A stretch of 64,000 nucleotides of DNA from assembly GCF_900104695.1 (NCBI RefSeq), contig NZ_FNSW01000001.1, positions 806,001 through 870,000 of the forward strand, read 5' to 3'. Of this stretch, positions 1-8,951 are shown piece by piece (the stretch's first letter is position 1; each line of letters opens with the position of its first letter). The notes beneath the pieces are model-generated. The model ran no database searches. It saw only the letters and a list, made by a program, of their open reading frames with translations, and was not told the origin of the DNA. Position numbers and translations under genes: made by a program. The stretch comes from Paenibacillus sp. GP183 (GTDB lineage: Bacteria; Bacillota; Bacilli; Paenibacillales; NBRC-103111).

Positions 1-352
1 GCTTCAGAAGCGCTTTGACCCGCATGACCATCTCCTGAGGGTCAAATGGTTTGACGAGATAGTCATCCGTCCCCAGCTGAAACCCCTTTATCCTCTGAGT
101 AGATTCTCCTTTGGCCGTTATCATTAAAATAGGCATTTCACTCAATTCCCGTAACTTACGGCAAAGCTCCCAGCCATCCATTCGAGGCATCATGATGTCC
201 ATGATCGTCATATCCACAGGAAAATCAGCAGCATATTTCAAAGCTTCTTCACCGTCCGCTTTTTCGACGATAGTAAAGCCCTCATCCGTCAAATATAAGC
301 TTATCAATTCACGAATATGCGAATCGTCATCCACTACCAATATCGTCGTCAT
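1..352 (-). CDS. Response regulator, OmpR family, N-terminal receiver part (runs off the window)
   Basis: The first 117 residues are visible and the C-terminal DNA-binding half lies outside the window. The frame starts at an ATG at 352 and reads as a classical receiver domain: acidic pair at D8-D10, phospho-acceptor Asp52 in a MDIMMPRMDG stretch, the conserved T79 and the KPF lysine at about residue 101. It ends in RVKALLK, the usual hinge before an OmpR/PhoB winged helix. Its partner kinase would be further left. It is separated from the ABC operon to the right by a terminator, so it is probably an independent two-component system. Family assignment is firm; the signal is unknown. Confidence 0.9.
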   Translation of the reverse strand, partial: MTTILVVDDDSHIRELISLYLTDEGFTIVEKADGEEALKYAADFPVDMTIMDIMMPRMDGWELCRKLRELSEMPILMITAKGESTQRIKGFQLGTDDYLVKPFDPQEMVMRVKALLK

Positions 353-410
353 GCCCTATTTCCCCAATCAACTCGATTTGTGGTAATACCTCAAGTTTAC
401 CATCTTTCCA

Positions 411-462
411 TAAAAAAATAACAACGACCGATCCCCCATAAAATAAAGGGAAGCGATCGTCA
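411..462 (-). terminator. Rho-independent terminator after the export operon
   Basis: On the minus strand an imperfect stem (ACGATCGCTTCCC pairing with GGGGGATCGGTCGT) is followed by TTATTTTTTT. It starts right at the stop codon of the AbrB-tailed ATPase gene and closes the operon before the response regulator at the left edge. Confidence 0.75.
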
Positions 463-1332
463 TTACTTGGGAGCTCGAATCATAATTTTCTCGCCGTCAA
501 ATTCCATAGAAGCCTTGCCGCTTATTTGCAGCGCTTCAAGATAAGCCTTCGGCACCTGAAGCCGCCCGGCTCGATCCAGTACGATATACTCCTCATGCCG
601 ATCCTGTGTGACCTGCTGCTCTTTTTCACTCTTGAATGAACTGGACTCATCCACCTCACGACGTATCAGTTCCGAGCTAGTTTGTCCGTCACGTATCGCG
701 ACAACCCGGTTTACCTTATGGGCAAGGGAAAGGTCATGGGTTACGATCACAATGGTCACGCCCAGCTCTCTGTTTAAGGTTCTGAAAATATCCATGATCC
801 GCTCAGCCGTCTCCGAATCAACCGAACCGGTTGGCTCGTCTGCCAGCAGCAAAGCAGGGCGGTTAGCCAAGGAAATCGCAATTGCCACACGCTGCTGCTC
901 CCCTCCGGAAAGCTGCTGCAGTTTACTGTGTATTCTATGCGCTAAACCAACCCGTTCCAATAGCTCCTTGGCATAAATCCGATCCAGCTTCCCGCTTAAC
1001 ATCATCACAGTCTCTACATTCTCGAGAGCGGTCAAATATGGAAGCAGGTTGCGAGCATTATTTTGCCAGATGAAGCCAACGGATTCTCGTTTATACTGGA
1101 CCAATTGCGCATCTGTGATTTTGAGAAGATCCCATGGACCGACCCCAACCATACCCGCGGAAGGTCGATCAAGTCCGCCTAATATATTCAGCAAAGTGGA
1201 TTTTCCGCTGCCGCTGTTGCCGATAATCGCCATCATCTCTCCGGCTTCAATCGTTAAATTCAGGCCCTGCAGGGCAACCACTTCAATTTCCGTGGTTTTA
1301 TAAATCTTGACCAGACCGTCGCAGCGAATCAT
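463..1332 (-). CDS. ABC exporter ATPase (MacB/LolD type) with C-terminal AbrB-like domain
   Basis: This 289-residue protein has a complete nucleotide-binding domain: Walker A GNSGSGKST at 38-46, Q-loop Gln90, signature LSGGEQQR at 141-148, Walker B LLLADE at 161-166 and the switch His at about 199. It belongs to the MacB/LolD group that powers FtsX-type permeases, and the permease gene lies directly upstream (end at 1339, 6 bases from this start). After residue 235 there is a linker and then a 42-residue tail (248-289) that reads like a SpoVT/AbrB swapped-hairpin domain (LDRAGRLQVPKAYLEAL then a short strand). Such domains normally bind DNA or dimerise; what this one does here is unknown. It is the last gene of the operon. 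The start is ATG at 1332, with GAGGAG rather far (12 bases) upstream. Confidence 0.88.
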   Translation of the reverse strand: MIRCDGLVKIYKTTEIEVVALQGLNLTIEAGEMMAIIGNSGSGKSTLLNILGGLDRPSAGMVGVGPWDLLKITDAQLVQYKRESVGFIWQNNARNLLPYLTALENVETVMMLSGKLDRIYAKELLERVGLAHRIHSKLQQLSGGEQQRVAIAISLANRPALLLADEPTGSVDSETAERIMDIFRTLNRELGVTIVIVTHDLSLAHKVNRVVAIRDGQTSSELIRREVDESSSFKSEKEQQVTQDRHEEYIVLDRAGRLQVPKAYLEALQISGKASMEFDGEKIMIRAPK

Positions 1333-1338
1333 GCCGTG

Positions 1339-4134
1339 TCATCGCTCCTCTCCTAATTTAATCGCCTGATGTACGCGCAATTGACGGATATGATTCAGCA
1401 GCAGCACCGTTCCAGCCAGCATCATCACGACCACCACTGCATAAAGCTGATTCGTGTCTTTAGCCGCGAACACAATCCGAAACGGCGGAACCTGCTTGCC
1501 CGATCCATCGGCGGTTTGCAGGAAGGGCAGAAATAAATAACCTGTCAGCTTTCCCAGCCCAATGCCAAGCGCAATGGATAGCCCTGCGGTAAAAATTTGC
1601 TCGATCAGCAGCATCCCCGTCATTTGCATTCGCGAAAGTCCAGTTGCTCGCAGAATGCCGAACTGCACAACTCGCCCTGATAAATTAAAGTACCAATACA
1701 GCACATATCCGATAAAAGAGATCAGCACCGAGACCAGAAATCCCAAGCTTAAAATTCCGAACACCCCGCCCTTGGAGGGATGCTGATTTTGCGTGATGAG
1801 CTCGTTTCGCACATCGCTCACGGATGCCAATTGAATGCCTTTTGCTTTCAACGCTTCAAATATAGGAGCTACCTTCGCGTCTGGCTTCATCTTCAACCAT
1901 ACTTCATAAGGCATTAACGGCATTTGATCGTAAAGATACGATAAGTTGGTTATAAAAAATGGTGTTTTCTCCGGATATTCATTGGGCCAATAGGGTACAA
2001 TGCCGACGATCACCAGCTCCACATTTTTCTGTTGAATCGAGACGGTGACCAGATCGCCAACCTTTAATTGACGCTCTTCGGCAAAGGTGGACGAAATTAA
2101 TGTCGCTTGTTCATAGGAGCCGAGCAATTTCAAATACGCAAACGGATGAGCTGGCGTTAAATCCCGGCGAAACCAGGCCACTTTGGAAAAATCCAGATTG
2201 TCTATACCCATGATGCTTCCTCTGCCAACCGACTTGCCTGAAACGGTTACCTCGCCCGTCGTTTGCAATACACGCGCTGCTGCTTCAATACCTTCCAATT
2301 TGCGATACGATTCAAAAGACGGCTCGGTATAGATGATCGGATGCTCTGTTTCGGAGCCTGCTCCTCCTGTTGTGCCGTCCTCTTCCGAATAGCCATCCCA
2401 TACGGCTCTTACAACCACATCGGTTCCATATTGATAAAGCAGCTTATCCGTTGAATTCAAATCGATCGTACGCGCTGCGGACGAATGATAGACTCCCATG
2501 CCCAAGGTAAGAATCAAGAGCAGCATGAGGGGGAAATAAGCGGTGGCCGAGCGCGACAATTGCACCAAGGTCAAATATAGCGTGAGCGGCATGAATTTAC
2601 GTCCGAGCCCATGAATCAGGAGGAGCAGCCATGGGAAAAGTCTTAAACAGAACAACCCCAGAGCAAATATCGCCACCGCCGGGATAAAAAATAACAGGGA
2701 TTGAATTTGCAATTGGTTTGTCGATAATCCGGTACTAAAGGATAGCAATTGTTTTTGATTAAAGCTATACCAGCCGTAGCCAACAGCTAATAATAAAGCC
2801 AGATCAAGAAACCAACGCTGCCAAAACGGCTTCTGGTCGGATCTTGCGAGCTTCATCTTAAAGCCCACAATTGAAGCTCTGGCAAACGACATGGCTGGAA
2901 TTACGCTGGACACGATTGCGACGACTACTGCGATCGCGCCATAGGCAAGGACATCAACCGAGGCATCGACTGGAATAGCTTCACGTCCGACGAAGGAAAG
3001 AAATCCATTCGAAGCTCCGATACATTTTGCCATAAAATAGCCGATAGGCAATCCCAAGACGAGCGAGACTCCGCCCATCCATAGCCCCTCTAATAAAAAA
3101 ATCCAAATGATTTGTTTCGTGCTCCCGCCACGGCTGCGCAAGACGGCAATATCATTTCTTTGCCGTTCCAGGGCCTGTCTTGCATTCATCACAATATAGT
3201 AAAAGACCATAGCAAGCATGGGAGCGGCTAAAGTAAACAAAAGCGCTTGCAGCTGCACGCTTTGCCTACTGAATTCGTTCAGCAATGGAGCGAAAGAAAT
3301 ATCCACTTTGGTGTTTTTCAGTTTTTGAAAAAGCTGGATATCCAAGCGATTCAATGAGCTTTTAAGCGGTGAGAGATCGCTTGCCTGCAGCTCCCGCAAG
3401 TCAAAAGCGTAATACCAATTGGAGACGCTTAATAAAGCCTTCTGTTCTTGCAATTGTTTGGAGAACGACGCTTCGCTGATCAGCAAGGAATTGGCAAAGC
3501 TATCGATGCCTTGATACCAATAAGCTGAGGCCGCTTGCTTTGGTTTGAAGGCTCCCACAATCTGAATACGCAAGGTTTTGCTGCCGTTTGTCGTTGCTAT
3601 CGTATATCGATAAATATCCCCGATCCGCAAATCATTTCGTGATAAGGCATCGTCTGACACCACCGCTTCGAGCACATTTGCTCCAGCATCTTCAAACATT
3701 CGTCCTTGGGTAATTTCCACATATTGCTTCAACCCGCTTTGGGCCACAGCTGTCATTTGACGACGTTTGTTTGTACTGCTATTGCTTTCCGAGATAAGCT
3801 GTGAGCTGCGAAGCGACTGAGTATGAACATAGCTCAGAAAAGGAAAGCGGATTTGCTCTGGAATGGTTTGTGCAATAAATGCATCGACTGCCGTCAAAGC
3901 TTTGGACTCGGTAACGTCATTGCTTGCCGCTTGATAGCGGATCAGCAAGGACCCTGCGGGATAGCCCTGGCTTTTTTCCTGAAGGGATTTGGCAATGACC
4001 CGTTTCAGAGAACCGTCGGCGTACATCGGAATGCTCGTTGTAAAGGCAACCGCCACGAGTAAACCTACAAACGAGCTGAAGGTCAGCCAACGATTGTTCC
4101 ACATTTTACGATAAAGAAACCGCAGCATCTGCAT
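1339..4134 (-). CDS. Large FtsX-type ABC export permease
   Basis: The 931-residue product has an N-terminal membrane segment (residues about 15-37), a long extracellular MacB-like periplasmic-type domain, a central group of membrane helices, and a second extracellular domain followed by a C-terminal FtsX helix group. This is the tandem-FtsX layout, roughly twice the size of a single MacB permease, so one chain may form the entire membrane part. The start ATG overlaps the stop of the adaptor gene by one base (TAATG), a sign of translational coupling. It probably works with one or both ATPases of the operon and the adaptor lipoprotein. Substrate is not predictable: MacB-like systems handle lipopeptides, antibiotics, lipoproteins or cell-wall signals. 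Confidence 0.85.
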   Translation of the reverse strand: MQMLRFLYRKMWNNRWLTFSSFVGLLVAVAFTTSIPMYADGSLKRVIAKSLQEKSQGYPAGSLLIRYQAASNDVTESKALTAVDAFIAQTIPEQIRFPFLSYVHTQSLRSSQLISESNSSTNKRRQMTAVAQSGLKQYVEITQGRMFEDAGANVLEAVVSDDALSRNDLRIGDIYRYTIATTNGSKTLRIQIVGAFKPKQAASAYWYQGIDSFANSLLISEASFSKQLQEQKALLSVSNWYYAFDLRELQASDLSPLKSSLNRLDIQLFQKLKNTKVDISFAPLLNEFSRQSVQLQALLFTLAAPMLAMVFYYIVMNARQALERQRNDIAVLRSRGGSTKQIIWIFLLEGLWMGGVSLVLGLPIGYFMAKCIGASNGFLSFVGREAIPVDASVDVLAYGAIAVVVAIVSSVIPAMSFARASIVGFKMKLARSDQKPFWQRWFLDLALLLAVGYGWYSFNQKQLLSFSTGLSTNQLQIQSLLFFIPAVAIFALGLFCLRLFPWLLLLIHGLGRKFMPLTLYLTLVQLSRSATAYFPLMLLLILTLGMGVYHSSAARTIDLNSTDKLLYQYGTDVVVRAVWDGYSEEDGTTGGAGSETEHPIIYTEPSFESYRKLEGIEAAARVLQTTGEVTVSGKSVGRGSIMGIDNLDFSKVAWFRRDLTPAHPFAYLKLLGSYEQATLISSTFAEERQLKVGDLVTVSIQQKNVELVIVGIVPYWPNEYPEKTPFFITNLSYLYDQMPLMPYEVWLKMKPDAKVAPIFEALKAKGIQLASVSDVRNELITQNQHPSKGGVFGILSLGFLVSVLISFIGYVLYWYFNLSGRVVQFGILRATGLSRMQMTGMLLIEQIFTAGLSIALGIGLGKLTGYLFLPFLQTADGSGKQVPPFRIVFAAKDTNQLYAVVVVMMLAGTVLLLNHIRQLRVHQAIKLGEER

Positions 4135-5222
4135 TATTTGCCAACCACCTTTTGTCCAGGGGTAAGCCCTTTGATGATTTCTACTTCCGTCGCTGTAGCT
4201 AATCCTATTTCAACATCCACCTCGCGTTTATTTCCGGTCCCATCTGCCACCAAAACGTAGTTGCGTCCTCCCTGCGTCTGCAAAGCGGCTAGAGGAATTT
4301 GCACAGCATTGGCTTTACTCTCCGTTATGATCGTAGCACTCAGCGGAGTATTTTCAATTAGACCTGGAGGCATTTGGTTCAGTTGAATCACTACATAATC
4401 ATCTATAGTTTGAGTTGTATTCGTTTGATTGTCATGCACAATAGGCAGTTTAACCACTTTCCCTTTAAATTGACCTGCCGTGTTGATGTCGATAACAGCT
4501 TCCATCCCCACAATCACAGCATTCAAATCGCTTGTACTGAATCTGGCAACGACAGTCAACTTGGCGGGATCGGAGATAACCGCAATCGTTTCATAAGCCT
4601 TTTTCATATCTCCTTCATTCTTAGCGACATATGTAATGACTCCTGTGAAGGGTGCGACCATTTTGGACTTCGCCAGCTTTTGCTTCAGTTTGGCCAGTTC
4701 CTGCTGCTGCAATTGCAAATCAAGCTGATCCAATTTCGTTGCGGATTGATTCTGCTCCGTCACATTGCGAAGCTTATCCTTCATCAACAGCTCGGCCTTT
4801 TGCAATTGGATCTCTTTTTGCCCGATCTGGCTTTCCAGATCACCTGTTTCCAGCTCGGCGATCAACTGTCCTTGCTTTACCGTATCAGCAGTTTTTACAT
4901 GAATAGCTTGAATCCGGTAATTATCACTGACAAAATATAACTGTGACTCCTGCAGCGACATCAGTTTACCGGATGCGCGTACCTTTTGTTCAATGGTGGC
5001 CGATACCACATTATATTCCGGTTTTTGGGAAATTTTGGGCGGATCTATTATCGGAACGACTTCTACAGCAACTTCCTTCGGCAGCAAATTGCAGCCCGCT
5101 GTCGCTAACAGCGAACAGGTTATGAATAAAGCCATACATCGCTTGGACCAGATACACACGTATTCATTTATTTTATAATTCTTTATCGCTGCTAAATTGT
5201 CCATCCACCATCTCGTATACAT
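4134..5222 (-). CDS. HlyD/MacA-like efflux adaptor lipoprotein
   Basis: The 362-residue protein follows the membrane-fusion-protein plan: export signal, biotinyl-lipoyl-like strand, a Gln/Leu-rich coiled-coil hairpin (about residues 130-185, with DLESQIGQKEIQLQKAELL-type heptads), a second lipoyl half and a beta-barrel domain. The signal has an unusually long N-region before a hydrophobic stretch ending at Cys44 (LATAGC), a weak lipobox. The start ATG at 5222 is chosen because GGAGGT stands 8 bases upstream; it overlaps the upstream ATPase by 50 bases. A GTG at 5159, just after the ATPase stop, would give a more typical signal peptide but has no clear ribosome site. It probably bridges the FtsX permease to the cell surface. 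Confidence 0.85.
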   Translation of the reverse strand: MYTRWWMDNLAAIKNYKINEYVCIWSKRCMALFITCSLLATAGCNLLPKEVAVEVVPIIDPPKISQKPEYNVVSATIEQKVRASGKLMSLQESQLYFVSDNYRIQAIHVKTADTVKQGQLIAELETGDLESQIGQKEIQLQKAELLMKDKLRNVTEQNQSATKLDQLDLQLQQQELAKLKQKLAKSKMVAPFTGVITYVAKNEGDMKKAYETIAVISDPAKLTVVARFSTSDLNAVIVGMEAVIDINTAGQFKGKVVKLPIVHDNQTNTTQTIDDYVVIQLNQMPPGLIENTPLSATIITESKANAVQIPLAALQTQGGRNYVLVADGTGNKREVDVEIGLATATEVEIIKGLTPGQKVVGK

Positions 5223-5859
5223 GATCGGCCACCTCCATTAATGTAGGATCATGTGTCGTCATACAGAGAGTAACATTCTCCTCTGCAATTATTTCTCGAA
5301 ACACCCTCATAATCTGAGCTCCCATTAGCGAATCCAGCTCTGCTGTCGGTTCATCGGCGAGCAGCAGCAGCGGTTTATGGGCGATCGCCTTGGCAATCGC
5401 CACTCGCTGCTGTTCGCCTCCGGATAATTCGAAAGGCCGATGATGCATGCGTTTGTTTAACCCGACAAGCTCCAGGCAATGCTGAACCCGATGCTTCCAC
5501 TCGACTCGGGGAGTACCCGACATTCGCAAGCTCAGTTCGACATTCTCCCAAGCGGAAAGCAGCGGCATCAAGGCAAACGATTGAAAAATAAATCCTATCT
5601 TCTGCTTCCGCAGCTTGGTACGCTGAAGGTCATTCCACATCGAAATCAATTCCTCTTGAAAATAAACCTCTCCCTGGGTCGGAATATCCAGGCCTCCTAT
5701 TAAATTTAACAATGTCGTCTTGCCTGAACCCGACCTTCCGCGAATGATGATCCACTGTCTTGCATAGAGCTCGAGACGAACTCCCTTCAGCACCTGAACT
5801 TGCCGGGAGCCGGCTTCGAAAGTTTTTTCCACCTGGTTGACCCTGATCATTGGTTCCAT
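5173..5859 (-). CDS. ABC exporter ATPase (MacB/LolD type)
   Basis: A 228-residue stand-alone nucleotide-binding subunit with Walker [10 protein letters not shown] at 41-49, signature LSGGEQQR at 145-152, Walker B LLLADE at 165-170 and switch His at about 203. The lengths and the signature place it with LolD/MacB ATPases that pair with FtsX-type permeases. It sits between the solute-binding lipoprotein gene (18-base gap) and the adaptor gene (overlap). The operon therefore encodes two different ATPases for a single large permease; an asymmetric pair is possible, as is a division of labour. Unlike the distal ATPase it has no extra C-terminal domain. Confidence 0.9.
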   Translation of the reverse strand: MEPMIRVNQVEKTFEAGSRQVQVLKGVRLELYARQWIIIRGRSGSGKTTLLNLIGGLDIPTQGEVYFQEELISMWNDLQRTKLRKQKIGFIFQSFALMPLLSAWENVELSLRMSGTPRVEWKHRVQHCLELVGLNKRMHHRPFELSGGEQQRVAIAKAIAHKPLLLLADEPTAELDSLMGAQIMRVFREIIAEENVTLCMTTHDPTLMEVADHVYEMVDGQFSSDKEL

Positions 5860-5877
5860 ATGCGATGTACCCCCGGA

Positions 5878-7329
5878 TCAATTAATGAAAATTTGCTGAA
5901 TACCTCCGCCCATCACATTGCCTTCCTGTTCTTTTTCACCGCTGATATTAGCCTCGGTTAAGGCTTTCTGTCCTTTGTCTTTTATGGCTGCAAGCGCATC
6001 GGCCAGCGACTTCGTTTTTGCGATCGCCGCTTTTGTCTCTTCTAAGGTAATTTTGCTGAAGGCAGCTCTGAAGCCTTTTGGATAAAGCTGAGCAGCGGCA
6101 TCGCTGTTTGGCTTCAGCTTATAGAACGCCTCCAGGCTTCGACCCTGCTTATCTGACGCATATGCACTGCGCGAAATGAGCTCCGGAGATGATTTAGAGC
6201 GGATTTTCGCCATTTCGTCGCTGTGCACATATTTGATAAATTCCCATGCGGCTCCAATATGAGCAGACTGCGCGTTAATCCCAAATATTTGCGAGATCGC
6301 AAAGGATCCACTTACATCGGGATTTGCCGGATCAACCGGCTCAGTCACCACACCCCAATTAATAGGCTTGGCATCCTTTTTCATATTCTTCATCATATCC
6401 ATTTGATTGAGCAGGAAGGAATTGTCGATCATCATCGCCGCTCTTCCAGCCAGGAATAGATTGCTGTTTTCATCGATTGTCAGCCTTGTTTTACCATCAT
6501 CTTTCGAACTGCTCACAACACCGCCAGCAGTAGCAGCGGCATTTCCCGGCTGAGATATCGATTTACTCTGATAACCTGCAACAACCTGCTCAAAGAGATT
6601 CTTCCACTCCGGGGTGCTTATCGTCAGATTTTTTCCTTCCGCATCGAGTAAAGACCACGTCTTCGACTGCGCGATCGTTTGGACCAGATCGAAAGGATTT
6701 TGCATAAACATCGATTGGGCCAATCCGTAAATCCGTGTTTCATCGGTTCCAGTTGTAGGAAACCGTTTGGCCAGCTGTAGTACCTCTTCCCAGCTCATTT
6801 TATCCTTGGGATAGGGAATCCCTTGCTTATCAAATAAATCCTTATTGTAAAATAAAGCCTTTGTCGTGAACGAAGGTGAAAGACCATACAGCTTGCTGCC
6901 GCCCTTGTTTTTCAGCAGTTCAATGACACCTGGCACCATGTTTTCCAAATCAAATTTATCCTGCTGAATGACTGAATCCAAAGCATACAGCTTGCCGTCT
7001 GCCGAGAATTTCTCGTATTGAGCCTGGCTCATCATGATGATATCCGGCTTGTTCACTTCAACAAGCTTGTCAAATTCCTTGACCGGATCCTTGCCCTCAA
7101 GATTGCCCATGCTCGACACCACATCAAAAGTAATGTTCGGGTATTTGGCTTGAAACACATTGCCATACAGGGAGTAAAAAGCCTGCTCGTTAAAATACAA
7201 AATCTTCAGCTTCACTTTTTCATCCTTATTAAACTTTGCTTCTGCAGTTTTCGTTTCACCCTTGCTGCAAGCGGGTAATACCAGAACTAAAGCTAATGTC
7301 AAACCAAGCCAGCCACTCCATTTATTCAT
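5878..7329 (-). CDS. Family 1 extracellular solute-binding lipoprotein
   Basis: The 483-residue product begins with a lipoprotein signal (MNKWSGWLGL, hydrophobic core, lipobox LPAC with Cys21). The mature part looks like a family 1 (sugar-type) binding protein: an early VKLKILYFNEQ strand, a YGLSPSFTTKALFYNKDLF segment shared by such proteins, and a late region rich in Trp and Ala. The start is ATG at 7329 because GGAGG lies 8 bases before it; an upstream in-frame ATG at 7344 would place that site inside the gene. It is the first gene of an export-type operon, an unusual partner for an importer-type binding protein, and no matching import permease is nearby. It may sense or hold the export substrate; this is inference. 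Confidence 0.85.
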   Translation of the reverse strand: MNKWSGWLGLTLALVLVLPACSKGETKTAEAKFNKDEKVKLKILYFNEQAFYSLYGNVFQAKYPNITFDVVSSMGNLEGKDPVKEFDKLVEVNKPDIIMMSQAQYEKFSADGKLYALDSVIQQDKFDLENMVPGVIELLKNKGGSKLYGLSPSFTTKALFYNKDLFDKQGIPYPKDKMSWEEVLQLAKRFPTTGTDETRIYGLAQSMFMQNPFDLVQTIAQSKTWSLLDAEGKNLTISTPEWKNLFEQVVAGYQSKSISQPGNAAATAGGVVSSSKDDGKTRLTIDENSNLFLAGRAAMMIDNSFLLNQMDMMKNMKKDAKPINWGVVTEPVDPANPDVSGSFAISQIFGINAQSAHIGAAWEFIKYVHSDEMAKIRSKSSPELISRSAYASDKQGRSLEAFYKLKPNSDAAAQLYPKGFRAAFSKITLEETKAAIAKTKSLADALAAIKDKGQKALTEANISGEKEQEGNVMGGGIQQIFIN

Positions 7330-7353
7330 AAAAAAAACCTCCAATGGGTTTAT

Positions 7354-7373
7354 TTCACTGGATTAACAGTGAA
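7354..7373. promoter_or_regulatory. Perfect 7-bp dyad upstream of the binding-protein gene
   Basis: TTCACTG-N6-CAGTGAA lies 25 bases upstream of the start codon of the solute-binding lipoprotein gene and 64 bases past the kinase stop. It is followed by seven T only on the plus strand, where no gene ends, so an operator (perhaps for the adjacent response regulator) fits better than a terminator. The RNA could also fold near the ribosome site. Confidence 0.4.
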
Positions 7374-7436
7374 TTTTTTTGATACAAACCCAATATGAGG
7401 AATTTTTCTTAGAATTAGCTTTGAAAGGTTAAACTT

Positions 7437-8951
7437 TTATCTTCTAAGCGGAAAAGTAAGCAGGAAACGTGTTCCTCGGCCCAGCTGGCTCTCCGCACGA
7501 ATTTTGCCGCCATGCCTCTGCACAATCCAATGGGCTATTGACAAACCTAGGCCCAAGCTGCCATCAGAACGCGAACGAATCTTGTCGCCGCGAAAAAAAC
7601 GTTCAAAAATAAACGGCAGATCGGATTCAGGGATTCCGACTCCCGTATCTTCGATGATCAAATTCACGGAATGCGCCGTCCTGTTTGAAGAAATAGAGAT
7701 CATTCCTCGCTCGGGTGTGTATTTAAGCGCGTTATCGATCAAGATGACCAGAAGCTGATGAATTCGCTCCTCATCGGCCATCATTTCCAGCGGGCATTCC
7801 AGCTTCACTTTTAATTCAATTTGTTTCATATCAGCCAATGGCGTAAATTGCAGTACGCATTCTCTAATTAACGAATCTATATCGATCGGTTTCGTCTGGA
7901 TTTCCATTTGGTTGGAATCAGATCGCGCAAAGGTCAGCAAGCTGGTGATAAGTTTATTGATCCGTTTCGATTCCTTCAGAATGGTTGAGACGTAACCGCT
8001 CTCCTGCTCGATGGAATGATCCGGGTGACGGAGCAGCAGCTCCGTATTGGCTTGAATGACAGCAAGCGGAGTACGCAGTTCATGTGAGGCATCCGCTACA
8101 AATTGCTGCTGCTTCTCCCATGATTCCCGAATCGGAACCAAGGCACGCTGGGCCAGATAAAACCCTGCAAGCAAGGTCAATAAACCGCTTATCGCAACGC
8201 CGGCAATAATAATGATAAATAAGCTGTGCAGCATGTTAAGCCCCGGATCTATATTGCTGATAAACTGCATGGTTGCAACAGGAGATCCGACGAGCAATGT
8301 ATTAAAAGGCTCATTTGCAAAAGTAGCAAATCCAGACATGATCTTTCCTTTTAACCCAGGCAGTTCTCCTGCGCTGTATCCTGTCACCAGTTCCATTTTT
8401 GTATAAACATTTTGCGATACGGTTGTCAAATCCAAGCTATTCAGCATTGGAGATGCTAATGATGGGATAAAGCTTGACCCCGTTAAACTTGTCGGAGGGT
8501 TCAACAATTTTAATTGAATAAATGAGGATTTGAATGGGATATTTTTATTCGACACGGCAAGGACACGATAATGGCGTCCGTCCACGACTACCGTTGTTGG
8601 AGAATTATCCACAGTTTGCGGTAAAGAAATGGGGACTTCATTCATTTGTTTGCTAAGCACAACACTTTGATTATCCTGGGTTTGGGAGGTAACAGTACCT
8701 TTTACATCGCGCGTGATAAAAAATACCCGTGGATCAACGCTATCAGGAGATTGGTAATAGACTTTGTCTCCAATTCCATTTTGCCTCAATTGCACATTTT
8801 TTGCTTGCTGCAATAAAGAATCGTCTATTTTGGCATAAAGCTGAAATTTCACATATAAAAACAGCGCAGCGCCGAATAAGCTGAGAATGAGGAAAAAAAT
8901 CAATGTGTTCAAAATAGTCAAACGCATTCGAGTTTTATAAAACATCCTCAT
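7437..8951 (-). CDS. Membrane sensor histidine kinase
   Basis: The 504-residue kinase has a first membrane helix at about 12-35, an extracellular sensor region of about 205 residues, a second helix at about 243-267, then a cytoplasmic transmitter. The dimerisation box is FVADASHELRTPL with the phospho-acceptor His290; the ATP-binding domain shows the N-box Asn407, the G1 box DTGVGI at 435-440 and G2 GLGL at 467-470. Its start overlaps the stop of the response regulator gene by four bases (ATGA), so the pair is co-translated. The export operon follows on the same strand and is a likely target. The sensor region matches no domain I recognise. Confidence 0.93.
   Translation of the reverse strand: MRMFYKTRMRLTILNTLIFFLILSLFGAALFLYVKFQLYAKIDDSLLQQAKNVQLRQNGIGDKVYYQSPDSVDPRVFFITRDVKGTVTSQTQDNQSVVLSKQMNEVPISLPQTVDNSPTTVVVDGRHYRVLAVSNKNIPFKSSFIQLKLLNPPTSLTGSSFIPSLASPMLNSLDLTTVSQNVYTKMELVTGYSAGELPGLKGKIMSGFATFANEPFNTLLVGSPVATMQFISNIDPGLNMLHSLFIIIIAGVAISGLLTLLAGFYLAQRALVPIRESWEKQQQFVADASHELRTPLAVIQANTELLLRHPDHSIEQESGYVSTILKESKRINKLITSLLTFARSDSNQMEIQTKPIDIDSLIRECVLQFTPLADMKQIELKVKLECPLEMMADEERIHQLLVILIDNALKYTPERGMISISSNRTAHSVNLIIEDTGVGIPESDLPFIFERFFRGDKIRSRSDGSLGLGLSIAHWIVQRHGGKIRAESQLGRGTRFLLTFPLRR

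Noticed and set aside
4374-4940. A long plus-strand open frame inside the adaptor gene
   Set aside because: It is antisense to a well-supported lipoprotein gene and encodes low-complexity His/Leu-rich sequence with no recognisable family.
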